Both the position numbers and the translations under genes were made by a program. This document shows, in pieces, positions 34,123-42,651 of a stretch of DNA of 64,000 bases. Numbering within the stretch: position 1 is the stretch's first letter; each line of letters begins with the position of its first letter. The notes beneath the pieces were generated by a model. That model was not told the DNA's origin. It did not search any database and worked only from the letters and a program-made list of their open reading frames with translations. Source of the DNA: Nonlabens dokdonensis DSW-6 (GTDB lineage: Bacteria; Bacteroidota; Bacteroidia; Flavobacteriales; Flavobacteriaceae); the NCBI RefSeq assembly GCF_000332115.1, contig NC_020156.1, positions 992,001-1,056,000 of the forward strand, given 5' to 3'.

Positions 34123-35453
34123 GTTGGCAATAAGAAAAAGAAGAAACTAAATGAAATTCCATAAATGTTGATCCAAAGCAATGAGGCATATTTTCCTCTG
34201 GTAAAAATAAGGCTTTGGGGAAACCATTCAAAGACTAATAATACACCAAAGACAAGCCCACAAATTACTGATAAAAAATAGCTGATTTGTGGTGCTTTCA
34301 TTTTCCATAATAAAAATACTGGTGTCAATCCGATAACCATCGTACCACTTATGGTAGTGGCACTTAAGATTTCTGCATTGAGAAACACTGGGATTGTTCC
34401 TAAAACAGCCACAAGTACCATCGTGATCCTACCAAAAGTAACGGTTTTACCCAACCTTAAATCAATAGTCAACAATTTTGAAAAGCTTGAAAATGTACTA
34501 TCCAAAGTACTTGCAGCACTGGTGATCATGATAAAATTGATAACTAACAATAAAACAACTCCTAACTTTTTTGCTACCTCAACGGCTGCCTGACCTTGCA
34601 ATCCGGTTTGTTGCGCATATACACCGACTAAACTAAATAAAACAATACAAATACCGCCTAAAACAGCAGCCCAAAGAAAGCTCTTGCGAGTGATATTAGG
34701 ACTGGTAATAAAACCTCGATCGGTCAACACTGGATCGTGGAATGGGTAGCTAAAACTTTGTAAAATTGCCGCAAAGAACAGATTCAGGCCTAATTCCATG
34801 GACCAAGTTCCTGAAGTGATCATTTCTCCAACTTTAACTTCTGGCTCATTGAAAATCACTGCTAAAATGATGATAAGTAAGATTGAAAAAAGCACCATCT
34901 GAATCACATCGGTAAAAATAGAACTGCTCAATCCTCCTTTTAAAGTATAGGCTAATGTCATTATCGTAAAAACGACAATAGCCGCGTAATAAGCGGTAGT
35001 TCCTATCTCTCCAAAATAAGTTCCTATCACCATGGTATTGGACCAGACTTCATTAAACAGTCTAAAACTGATCAAAATAGAAAACAATCCAACGGCTCTT
35101 TTACCATATTTATCGGTTAAAAAATGATGAATACTGGTGTAATTTCCTTGTGTTCTTAATTGGTATATAATAATACCTGCTACAGCAAAGGACAGATAAT
35201 AGCCTGCATAAGCAACGCCACCGACTAGACCGAACTCCAATCCTAAGTTGGCTGCGTTGGTAATACTTTTGGCAAAAATCCAAGATATAATCAAACTTCC
35301 CGTAAGCATCACCATATTAGGCTGCTTGCCGCGATGCTCTGCCTTAAAGAATGTTGTTACATCTTTGGCATACGGCGCTAGTATGAAAAAGATCACACTA
35401 CTCGCTATAATCAGTAACCACTGTAAGGTTGATGTTTGGGTTAGGAAATCCAA
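34104..35453 (-). CDS. Sodium/solute symporter (SSS family), TTG start
   Basis: The 449-residue protein has about 12-13 hydrophobic helices with SSS family features: a first helix (LQWLLIIASSVIFFILAPYA), YTLKGGLSSSIFTDVIQMVLF (the conserved GG..a..tD.iQ motif) and SAASTLDSTFSSFSKL (the sodium-site serines). The substrate is unknown. The frame opens with TTG at 35453. There is no ATG before residue 47, and the preceding bases are a (TTTAAG)7 tract where a ribosome-binding site would be. Start choice is therefore uncertain, but helix 1 requires the N-terminal region. Confidence 0.85.
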   Translation of the reverse strand: MDFLTQTSTLQWLLIIASSVIFFILAPYAKDVTTFFKAEHRGKQPNMVMLTGSLIISWIFAKSITNAANLGLEFGLVGGVAYAGYYLSFAVAGIIIYQLRTQGNYTSIHHFLTDKYGKRAVGLFSILISFRLFNEVWSNTMVIGTYFGEIGTTAYYAAIVVFTIMTLAYTLKGGLSSSIFTDVIQMVLFSILLIIILAVIFNEPEVKVGEMITSGTWSMELGLNLFFAAILQSFSYPFHDPVLTDRGFITSPNITRKSFLWAAVLGGICIVLFSLVGVYAQQTGLQGQAAVEVAKKLGVVLLLVINFIMITSAASTLDSTFSSFSKLLTIDLRLGKTVTFGRITMVLVAVLGTIPVFLNAEILSATTISGTMVIGLTPVFLLWKMKAPQISYFLSVICGLVFGVLLVFEWFPQSLIFTRGKYASLLWINIYGISFSFFFFLLPTWIKRS

Positions 35454-35495
35454 GTTTAAGTTTAAGTTTAAGTTTAAGTTTAAGTTTAAGTTTAA
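35451..35495. repeat. (TTTAAG)7 hexamer tract
   Basis: About seven perfect hexamers directly upstream of the symporter start, covering its expected ribosome-binding site. Confidence 0.95.
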
Positions 35496-35500
35496 AAAAA

Positions 35501-35524
35501 TGTCAGTTCGAGCGCAGTCGAGAA
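35501..35524 (+). repeat. 24-bp dispersed repeat, plus copy
   Basis: Begins TGTCAGTTCGAGCGCAGTC. An exact inverted copy lies at 37532-37555 on the other side of the SusD-like gene. Similar sequences are common between genes in Bacteroidetes. Confidence 0.85.
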
Positions 35525-35640
35525 TGTTTTAATATTTAATTATTGGCAAGTTATCAAGAGCCGCTCTTTTAGTAATTATGTATTTCCGCACCTGAAGCGG
35601 AGTCTCCTTTTATTTTGTCATTCCGCTGCATAGCAGAATA

Positions 35641-35859
35641 GGTTATTTGCTTTCTCCTTCTTTCGTAGACTGCAACACCCAACACAACCTTCCCTCAAGG
35701 GAAGGAGTTTTGATTGTCATTCTGCTACAGAGCGGAATCGGTTATTGCCTTTCTCCTTCTTTCGTAGACTGCAACACCCAACCCAACCTTCCCTCAAGGG
35801 AAGGAGTTTTGATTGTCATTCCGCTACAGAGTGGAATCGGTTATTGCCTTTCTCGTTAT
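35641..35859. repeat. 99-bp tandem repeat, about 2.2 copies
   Basis: The unit contains TTTCTCCTTCTTTCGTAGAC, CCTTCCCTCAAGGGAAGG and the hairpin GTCATTC.GCTACAGAG. Copies start at about 35641 and 35740, with a third partial unit from about 35838. They differ at only a few bases. Confidence 0.9.
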
Positions 35860-35864
35860 TTTAC

Positions 35865-35939
35865 AAAACCTCCGAGGTTGCCCCAAATACATCTCGATTT
35901 AATTTCAATCTCTTTCTAATGGGCAAAACCTCAGAGGTT
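35865..35939. repeat. AACCTCNGAGGTT-bounded dispersed element
   Basis: AACCTCCGAGGTT (35867-35879) and AACCTCAGAGGTT (35927-35939) enclose a core with AATTTCAATC and CTAATGGGC, homologous to the core at 31829-31875. Confidence 0.75.
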
Positions 35940-35970
35940 AGTCCGTCGCTTGTTTTTTATTCTTTTTTTT

Positions 35971-36008
35971 CAATTTCAATTTCAAATTCAAGTTCAAGTT
36001 CAAATTCA
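35971..36008. repeat. RARTTY hexamer tract at the susD-like gene end
   Basis: About six units of AATTTC/AAATTC/AAGTTC abutting the stop codon of the SusD-like gene. Confidence 0.85.
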
Positions 36009-36009
36009 T

Positions 36010-37461
36010 CTACTCATCCCACCAAACAGGAACATTGATATCATTGTCATTTGTGGCGCTTGCAGCGACAATGTAATTATCGGCATTAAGAGATGCTTCC
36101 TCTGCAGGATAAGGCATTCTTACAGGAATGAGATCATTATTAAAACTAGCTGAAATCGTTTTCAACGCAGGAAAACCTGTTCTTCTATACTCGATCCATC
36201 CTTCATAACCGTTGATAACGCTTGCAATCCATTTTTGAGTAATAATTTGCTCTATAGGATCGTTACCGTTTAAGCCATAAGCAGCATCGGTTGTTAAGTA
36301 ATCTGCTGGTAATTCTGTATTCCAGTATTCATGTGCTTGCGTCACCCCAGTTTCATACAATGTCTGTGCAGGTGCTGTGATCAATCCTCTTTCTGCCGCC
36401 TCAGCCAGTAAAAAATTAGTTTCCCATGCAGTCATGTAATTAGCATCTAACATTCCCGTATTTTCCCTGAAAATAGTCCCTGCAAGAGAATAATCGGCTA
36501 GAGTGACAGATGTAGATGACGCATCGATACCGTTTAATAAGCCTTCAAAATCATCTCCGTTAGCATTGTTTGCTCTTGGTCTAAAAAGTACATTGATACG
36601 AGCGTCATTTAAACCTTCGAGAACTTCTTCCATAGTCTCACTCATAACAAAGTTGTTGAAATCTCCTGCTCTTAATCGCGCCATACGGAAGTTGTTAGGC
36701 TCACTATCAGAAAAATTAAACACCGCATTTTGATCATTTGAAGCAATGTAATTTTGATCATCAAACAAGGTCTGTAATCTTGCATTTACATTTTCTCTTG
36801 CAGAAATACGCATCAGTGCTTTTATCTTTAAACTATTTGCAAAACGTACCCAAGCAGTCAAATCACCATTAAACAGTACATCACCTTCTAAAGCAATAGA
36901 ACCATTGTAATTTTCTATAGCTGCAATTCCTTGATCTAGATTATCTAGAATTCCGCCAGGTTGTAAATAAATATCTTCTTGAAGATCATATTTAGGTTCT
37001 ACAATCCCATCTAATCCACGAAAAGCTTCCGAATAAGGCACATCACCAAATATGTCTGTCAAGCCAGCTGTCATGTAAGCCTTAAAAATCAAGGCTGGAC
37101 CTTCGTAAACTGCAAAGGCAGGTGTTTCCTGAGCTTGATCAATGATGATTTGGTTATCTCTCAAATTAGTGTAAAAAATAGGCCATGGATTTCCACCCAA
37201 TTGCGGACTTTTCAATGCATGCCTATCAAATAAATTAAAATCTAACGCGGTCATGTGCTGACTTAATAACCCACCAGCGACAAAACCTTCATAAGACATT
37301 TCTTCACCGTAATTGTAGATTACTTGTCTTAAAAGCAAACTAGGCTGCACGCTTACTGGAGCATTAGGATTAGTATTTATTTCTTCAAAATCGTTGGTAC
37401 AGGAGATAATTCCTGCAATTATCACCAGCAATAATGTGATGTATTTTATTGTTATTTTCAT
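36010..37461 (-). CDS. SusD/RagB-like outer-membrane lipoprotein
   Basis: I start at the ATG at 37461, which gives a lipoprotein signal (MKITIKYITLLLVIIAGIISC). The longer frame from 37521 would prepend 20 implausible residues. The 483-residue protein is helical with SusD-like features: DFEEINTNPNAP near the mature N-terminus, IFKAYMTAGLTDIFGDVPYSEAF (TPR-like helix with the conserved DxFGDvPY), and MTAWETNFLLAEAAERG plus WIASVINGYEGWIEYRRTGFP near the end. It would be the surface lid of the SusC transporter encoded upstream. No glycosidase is adjacent, so the ligand is open. Confidence 0.92.
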   Translation of the reverse strand: MKITIKYITLLLVIIAGIISCTNDFEEINTNPNAPVSVQPSLLLRQVIYNYGEEMSYEGFVAGGLLSQHMTALDFNLFDRHALKSPQLGGNPWPIFYTNLRDNQIIIDQAQETPAFAVYEGPALIFKAYMTAGLTDIFGDVPYSEAFRGLDGIVEPKYDLQEDIYLQPGGILDNLDQGIAAIENYNGSIALEGDVLFNGDLTAWVRFANSLKIKALMRISARENVNARLQTLFDDQNYIASNDQNAVFNFSDSEPNNFRMARLRAGDFNNFVMSETMEEVLEGLNDARINVLFRPRANNANGDDFEGLLNGIDASSTSVTLADYSLAGTIFRENTGMLDANYMTAWETNFLLAEAAERGLITAPAQTLYETGVTQAHEYWNTELPADYLTTDAAYGLNGNDPIEQIITQKWIASVINGYEGWIEYRRTGFPALKTISASFNNDLIPVRMPYPAEEASLNADNYIVAASATNDNDINVPVWWDE

Positions 37462-37531
37462 TTTAAATTTATTTAAAATGTTTGGTTGAGCGATAGTCGA
37501 AACCTCTTTACAAGTTCTCATTCTGTAAACG

Positions 37532-37555
37532 TTCTCGACTGCGCTCGAACTGACA
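37532..37555 (-). repeat. 24-bp dispersed repeat, minus copy
   Basis: Reverse complement of the element at 35501-35524 with no mismatch. Confidence 0.85.
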
Positions 37556-37592
37556 TTTCATTATTCTTTATTCTTTATTCCTTGTTCGATAT

Positions 37593-37635
37593 TCAATTTC
37601 GAGTTCGAGTTCGAGTTCAAGTTCAAGTTCAAATT
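37593..37635. repeat. RARTTY hexamer tract between susC-like and susD-like genes
   Basis: Units of GAGTTC then AAGTTC abut the stop codon of the SusC-like gene. The tract lies in the 174-base gap before the SusD-like start. Confidence 0.9.
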
Positions 37636-40600
37636 CTAAAAGGTTATTCCTGCTTTAACACCTATACTTCTAGTACTAGCATAAGACAGATCTTCCACTC
37701 CACCTACAAAACCTTGTCCTTGAACAGCTAGTTGTTCTGGATCAAAATGCGGAATCTCACTAAAGGCAAATAAATTTCTACCGATTAAGGAAACTCTCAT
37801 TTCTGCACCATCATTGAATAACCCTAAAGCTCCTTCATTTAAACTAAAACTATAACCAACCGAAAACTGGCGTAGTTTTAAATAACTCGCATCATAAACA
37901 TTGTTCTCTTCATGGTTGCGATCGTAAAACTGACGGTAATAACTTTCTGCACTTACAGCTGTGGTATTTTGTACGTAAACAGGATTTGCTTCTGTTCCTG
38001 TGTTGATGACACCATCAGCAACTATCCCGGCATCTGGTCTGTTTGCTGTATCGCTTAATTGTCCACCTACTGCTCCTAAGGCTAATGTTCTTGAAACGAT
38101 AATGCCGCCTTGTCTCCAGTCTAATAAGAATGAAGCATCCCAATTTTTGTACCTAAAACTATTGTTGAATCCCATGGTGAAATCGGCATTGTAGTTTCCT
38201 AGTTTTCTCAATTCTGGATCTGCAATAAAACGTCCTTCTTGTGTCAGAATAAAATCTCCGTTTTCATTCCTTAAATAACCAGTACCATATAGGTCTCCTA
38301 TGCGTCCTCCTTCTTCCACTTGATGCCATACCGTTTGATCTTGACTATCGTACACTCTAGAATAAGCCAGTGTTAAACGTCCATCTTCTTGTGGTAAATC
38401 TTCTACAATCGCTCTGTTAGAAGCAAAGTTTACGGTAGAACTCCACTCAAAATTTTCTGTTCTTACAGGAATGGTGTTTAAAACGATTTCTACTCCTTGA
38501 TTTCTTACCGCACCAGCATTAACTACTTGCTGGCTAAATCCAGATGCAATACCTATGGGAAGTGACAAAATCTGATCTTCAGTCAATGCATTGTAATACG
38601 TAAAATCTAAATTAATGCGTTGCTTTAAAAAGCGAATATCAAATCCTAATTCCACACTAGAAGTAGTTTCTGGTCTCAGGTTTTGGTTAGGAATAAAATC
38701 TTGATTTGAAAAAGTAGGTTGTGAATTTACATTCACCTGCGAGATAAATGTTCCTTGCGTTTGGTAAGGATCGGTATCATTACCTACTTGTGCATAACTA
38801 GCTCTAATCTTTGCAAAGTCAATTTCTTTAGGCAAATCCATCACATTACTCAAAATAAAACTAGTAGAAATAGAAGGATAAAAGAACGACGTATTATCTG
38901 CACTAAAAGGTGTTGCCAGTGCACTGGACCAGTCGTTACGAGCAGTAACATCTAAGTAAAGAAAGTTTTTATATCCCGCTTTCGCGAAAGCGTACAAACT
39001 ATTAATTCTTTTCTCACTTCTAAAACCGAAACTCTCAATAGGACTTGCGGCATTATTTAATGAGAATATTCTAGGCTGTGCGAGACTTGTTGTTTGCACC
39101 TGCGTTGTAGAAGCTGTTTGATTGAGCCTATTTCCACCAGCTCTGGCCTCAAAATTCAGATCGCCCAACTGCTTTTTATAAGTAAGCAAGAAGTCTGTGT
39201 TGATCTCTCTATAGAAAACATCATGCTCTGCATAAGCGCCATTTCTAAAACGGTTGGTAGAAAAATTACGGATGAATCGGCGTTTTTCATTGCTGTAGTC
39301 CATTCCTGTTCTTATCGATGCGGTGAGTTCTGGTGTTAGCTCACGCGAAAGCGAGACATTTCCAAACAATCGATCGCGACCAAAACTATTGCGATTTTCA
39401 TGCAATATAAAATACGGATTATCAAAAAACGTATAGTTAAAAGAGTACTGTTGCACACCTTCTAATCCAGGCTGCCAGTAGTTTCTTAAATTATCAATAT
39501 TTAAAGATCGTGGTCCCCAAGCCACTAATGAATAATTTACATTTTCACTTCCATAACCGTTTGATGGTCGGTTTCCAGATGCGCTGTTTACATAATTGAT
39601 GCTGGCGTTAATTTTGGTTTTATCGTTGGGTCTAAAGTTTAATTTTGCAGCAACGGTTTGTCTATCGAGATCTACTCCTGGAATGATGCTTTCACTGCGC
39701 AAATCGGTAAAACTTAATCGGTAATCGCCTTTCTCAAAACCGTCTGTAATCGCAATGTTATTGATAAATGTATGACCAGTGTTGTAGAAATCCTTCAGGT
39801 TATCTGGATTGCTGCGGAATTCTGTAGGTGTAATGGGCAAACCGCTGTATAATGAGGTATCGCCACCGCGCACGACAGTTCCATCTGGCAACGTCACTGG
39901 ACTATCAAATTGCGGAATCAAAATTCCTTGATCCAATCGTGGACCCCATGAATAGGTAATATTATCACTAACGCCACCGCCTAAACCGTCGACATATTCA
40001 AAAACACCACCTTGACCTTGACCATATTCGTTCTGAAATTCTGGTAATTTAAAAGCCGTGTCGACAAAGAAACTGGTATTGTATGAAATTCCAAGACCTT
40101 TTTGTTTTCCACCGTTTTTGGTCTCGATAATTATCGCACCATTTGCTGCACGCGTTCCATAAAGAGCTGCTGCTGCAGGACCTTTAAGAACTGAAACACT
40201 TTCTATGTCGTCTTGATTTACTTCACCAGCTCCATTTCCAAAATCTACTTCTTGAAAACCTGCTGCGGCTTCATTAGAGAAATTAAACACCGTATTGTTG
40301 TTTATAGGTGTTCCATCCACAATAAATAGCGGATTATTATTAGAAAAACTTGCCTCGCCACGAATCGTAATTCTAGAAGAAGAACCTACACCAGTTGCTC
40401 CTGGAGTCACTGTGATACCTGCCACTTTTCCTTGAAGATTATCAAGTAAATTGACTGATTTTACTTCTTGAATTTGTTGGGTATCCAGTGTTTGAACTGC
40501 ATAACCTAATTCTCGTTCTTTACGTTTTACACCTAGCGCGGTAACAATCACCTCATCTAAGGCGTCTCCTTCTTCTAAGGTTATTTTTATAATAGTTTCT

Positions 40601-40845
40601 TTATTAACTGGAATGGTCGCGGTTTGATAACCTATAAAAGACACCACTAATGTGGCGTTATCTGCAACGGTAATTGTATAGTTACCGTTACCATCTGTGG
40701 TTGTACCATTTTGGGTACCTTTCTCTGCAACATTTGCAAAAGCAATAGGGTCGCCAGCACTATCGCTGACTTTTCCTGTAATAGAAATTTGAGCTGCTCC
40801 TATAAAACCGCATAGAAGTAGCATGAATAGAGTAATTCTCTTCAT
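37636..40845 (-). CDS. SusC/RagA-like TonB-linked outer-membrane transporter
   Basis: The 1069-residue protein has a signal peptide (MKRITLFMLLLCGFIGAAQ). A carboxypeptidase-D-like domain follows (ISITGKVSDSAGDPIAFANVAEKGT), then a plug with LQGKVAGITVTPGATGVGSSSRITIRG, NNPLFIVDGTPI and IESVSVLKGPAAAALYGTRAANGAIIIETK (the SusC signature). A large beta-barrel ends in GVKAGITF. It imports an unidentified ligand with the SusD-like protein encoded downstream. The palindrome copy at 38977 encodes LYAFAKAGYKN in a barrel strand. Confidence 0.95.
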   Translation of the reverse strand: MKRITLFMLLLCGFIGAAQISITGKVSDSAGDPIAFANVAEKGTQNGTTTDGNGNYTITVADNATLVVSFIGYQTATIPVNKETIIKITLEEGDALDEVIVTALGVKRKERELGYAVQTLDTQQIQEVKSVNLLDNLQGKVAGITVTPGATGVGSSSRITIRGEASFSNNNPLFIVDGTPINNNTVFNFSNEAAAGFQEVDFGNGAGEVNQDDIESVSVLKGPAAAALYGTRAANGAIIIETKNGGKQKGLGISYNTSFFVDTAFKLPEFQNEYGQGQGGVFEYVDGLGGGVSDNITYSWGPRLDQGILIPQFDSPVTLPDGTVVRGGDTSLYSGLPITPTEFRSNPDNLKDFYNTGHTFINNIAITDGFEKGDYRLSFTDLRSESIIPGVDLDRQTVAAKLNFRPNDKTKINASINYVNSASGNRPSNGYGSENVNYSLVAWGPRSLNIDNLRNYWQPGLEGVQQYSFNYTFFDNPYFILHENRNSFGRDRLFGNVSLSRELTPELTASIRTGMDYSNEKRRFIRNFSTNRFRNGAYAEHDVFYREINTDFLLTYKKQLGDLNFEARAGGNRLNQTASTTQVQTTSLAQPRIFSLNNAASPIESFGFRSEKRINSLYAFAKAGYKNFLYLDVTARNDWSSALATPFSADNTSFFYPSISTSFILSNVMDLPKEIDFAKIRASYAQVGNDTDPYQTQGTFISQVNVNSQPTFSNQDFIPNQNLRPETTSSVELGFDIRFLKQRINLDFTYYNALTEDQILSLPIGIASGFSQQVVNAGAVRNQGVEIVLNTIPVRTENFEWSSTVNFASNRAIVEDLPQEDGRLTLAYSRVYDSQDQTVWHQVEEGGRIGDLYGTGYLRNENGDFILTQEGRFIADPELRKLGNYNADFTMGFNNSFRYKNWDASFLLDWRQGGIIVSRTLALGAVGGQLSDTANRPDAGIVADGVINTGTEANPVYVQNTTAVSAESYYRQFYDRNHEENNVYDASYLKLRQFSVGYSFSLNEGALGLFNDGAEMRVSLIGRNLFAFSEIPHFDPEQLAVQGQGFVGGVEDLSYASTRSIGVKAGITF
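38977..38992. repeat. 16-bp palindrome, copy 11 (exact, intragenic)
   Basis: In the SusC-like gene, in frame as AFAKA within a predicted barrel strand. Confidence 0.95.
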
Positions 40846-40896
40846 AAAATAATATAAAAAATGATTGAAATGCCGTCAAGGCTTGAGCTTTGATAA

Positions 40897-41583
40897 CTAA
40901 GCTGCCTTTGGCGATCCTTTATTCAAAGGAAGAAGAGAAATAACAGAGATGGTCTGTTGTTGATGAAATTGGTAATTGTTTTGCTTTCGCGAAAGCGTAC
41001 TTAAAATTAATCTTATAATAGAACAACGAGCATCTTTACCAGAAAGAAAACCTTCAAGATCTTGCTCTGTATCAAGATCTGCTAGAGGTTCTAAAACTTC
41101 TAATTCTTGATTTTGGACAGTAATGTATTGATGAAAAGCAACAGCTAAATTGGAAGACTGCCAAGGCAATCCTCGAAATGCAGATGCATCAAAATTATTC
41201 TTATGCAAGGCGATAAGGTATAGACCACCATCTAAGGATTTTCCCTTAGCTGCTTTGCCCTTTTTGAGAGCATCGGCAGCGTCCTGTATTAATTTTACTG
41301 TAAGTAAAGGCGTGTCATTACCTAAACAAATAATAGAATCGTAGCCTTTATCAAAAACATCTTGAACAGAATTTGAAAACCTAGTCCCAAACCCTACGCC
41401 ACGTTGCTCTGCTTCGGTAAAGTGATAAAAATCAAATCCAGAAGCTTTTGCCGTTTTGGTAACCTTCTTATTAAGCACATCCATTAGTGCGGCATTGTTT
41501 GCGAGAGGTTTGTGTAAAGCGTCTGCTTTTGCAGTTTGTGCAAAAAGAAGAATGGCGGTATTTGAATGTATTTTTTTAATCAT
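40897..41583 (-). CDS. DUF2064 transferase associated with a radical SAM protein
   Basis: The 228-residue protein has the glycosyltransferase-A-like DUF2064 pattern: NTAILLFAQTAKADALHKPL, YDSIICLGNDTPLLTVKLIQDAADAL (the GNDTP/GsDsP motif) and KSLDGGLYLIALHK followed by GLPWQSS. Such proteins are annotated as radical-SAM/selenodomain-associated transferases and occur beside arsenosugar genes. Its start is three bases after the stop of the ArsS gene. The palindrome copy at 40982 falls near the C-terminus in another frame (TLSRKQ), and the last about 45 residues look unlike a conserved domain, so the C-terminal extension may derive from the repeat. Confidence 0.82.
   Translation of the reverse strand: MIKKIHSNTAILLFAQTAKADALHKPLANNAALMDVLNKKVTKTAKASGFDFYHFTEAEQRGVGFGTRFSNSVQDVFDKGYDSIICLGNDTPLLTVKLIQDAADALKKGKAAKGKSLDGGLYLIALHKNNFDASAFRGLPWQSSNLAVAFHQYITVQNQELEVLEPLADLDTEQDLEGFLSGKDARCSIIRLILSTLSRKQNNYQFHQQQTISVISLLPLNKGSPKAA
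40982..40997. repeat. 16-bp palindrome, copy 12 (one mismatch, intragenic)
   Basis: First C replaced by T. Read in the LSRK frame near the C-terminus of the DUF2064 gene. Confidence 0.9.
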
Positions 41584-41586
41584 GAA

Positions 41587-42651
41587 TTAAGCAACTACGC
41601 CTTGACAACTACTTCCTGCTCCAGCTGTACAGCCATAACAATGTTGAGAGATCTGGATATTGCGATCGTTTAATAAATCTTCATTATAATCTTTAATATG
41701 TTGGATTTTATTATCCACTTTTAAATCGAGCATTTGATTGAAATCACAATCGTACAACCAGCCATCCCAGGATATAGAAATAGTGTTTTTACACATTACA
41801 CCTGCAACTGCAGCTGGATTGTAAGCTTCTACAAGGGCATACATATAATCTTCATAGTTCTCGCTAGCTACTAGATAATCTAAGAAACGCGCGATAGGTA
41901 AATTAGTAATCGCAAAAAGACTGTGAAATTGAATTCCAAAATCCTCTAATAAAGCGGCTTTCATTTCCTTTTCCATACTCGCTTGGTCTCCTGGAAGATA
42001 AGCACCACTAGGATTATACACTAAATCCAGCTTTAAATCACTGCCTGGCATACCGTAACCACGATCATTGAGTTCTTGTAAAGCTTTTATAGATTTATCA
42101 AAAACACCATCGCCACGTTGCTTATCAGTTTTTCCCTTCGTCCAGTGTGGCATTGAGGAAACTACGTGAATATTGTGTTTTTTAAAGAAATCTGGCAAAT
42201 CGTGGTACTTAGGATTTGCTCTGATGATAGTCAAGTTAGATCGTACGATAAAATCTTTGATTCCAGCCTCTGCAGCTTGTTCTACAAACCATCTAAAATC
42301 TGGATTCATTTCTGGAGCGCCACCGGTGAGATCTAAGGTATGAGCGCCAGTAGTTTTAATCACATCTAATATTTGCCCCATAGTATCACGAGTCATGATC
42401 TCCTTGCGATCAGGACCAGCATCTACGTGACAGTGTGCACAAACTTGATTACACATATAACCTACGTTCACTTGAAGAATTTCTAGTGTATTAGGTCTAA
42501 GTGGTAGTTCATTTATTTCTTTCAGTTTCTTTGCAAACGAAGGCAACTCGCCATTAGAAAATGGTTCTCCATTAAGGATTTGCATTTGCTTATTAATATT
42601 TGCTAAGTCTGAATCTCTCTTCTTTAAAGAGGTTTTTGTATTTACAGCCAT
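41587..42651 (-). CDS. arsS: Arsenosugar biosynthesis radical SAM protein ArsS
   Basis: The 354-residue protein has the radical SAM motif CNQVCAHCHVDAGPDRKEI (CxxxCxxC at about residues 67-74), LDLTGGAPEMNPDF, and a C-terminal domain with CKNTISISWDGWLYDCDFNQML and QHCYGCTAGAGSSCQG. This is the ArsS/DUF3641 arrangement. ArsS is proposed to act on methylated arsenic to build dimethylarsinoyl-riboside from SAM. Some family members are selenoproteins; here the corresponding positions are TGT Cys codons. It is followed three bases later by the DUF2064 gene. No ArsM methyltransferase is visible in the window. Confidence 0.9.
   Translation of the reverse strand: MAVNTKTSLKKRDSDLANINKQMQILNGEPFSNGELPSFAKKLKEINELPLRPNTLEILQVNVGYMCNQVCAHCHVDAGPDRKEIMTRDTMGQILDVIKTTGAHTLDLTGGAPEMNPDFRWFVEQAAEAGIKDFIVRSNLTIIRANPKYHDLPDFFKKHNIHVVSSMPHWTKGKTDKQRGDGVFDKSIKALQELNDRGYGMPGSDLKLDLVYNPSGAYLPGDQASMEKEMKAALLEDFGIQFHSLFAITNLPIARFLDYLVASENYEDYMYALVEAYNPAAVAGVMCKNTISISWDGWLYDCDFNQMLDLKVDNKIQHIKDYNEDLLNDRNIQISQHCYGCTAGAGSSCQGVVA

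Larger units (their letters stand above)
35454..36009. other. Repeat-filled gene-free stretch
   Basis: 556 bases with no convincing gene. It contains a hexamer tract, one copy of the 24-bp TGTCAGTTCGAGCG repeat, two and a bit copies of a 99-bp tandem repeat, an AACCTSNSAGGTT element and a second hexamer tract. Confidence 0.8.

Noticed and set aside
35647..35919. ORFs with repeated peptide in the 99-bp tandem unit
   Set aside because: They arise from reading through non-coding tandem repeats; there is no ribosome-binding site and the peptide only mirrors the DNA repeat.
39344..39353. Partial palindrome CGCGAAAGCG in the SusC-like gene
   Set aside because: Only a 10-base half match, read as native barrel sequence; not counted as a copy.
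41587..42651. ArsS as a selenoprotein
   Set aside because: All motif cysteines are TGT/TGC codons and the frame has no internal TGA.
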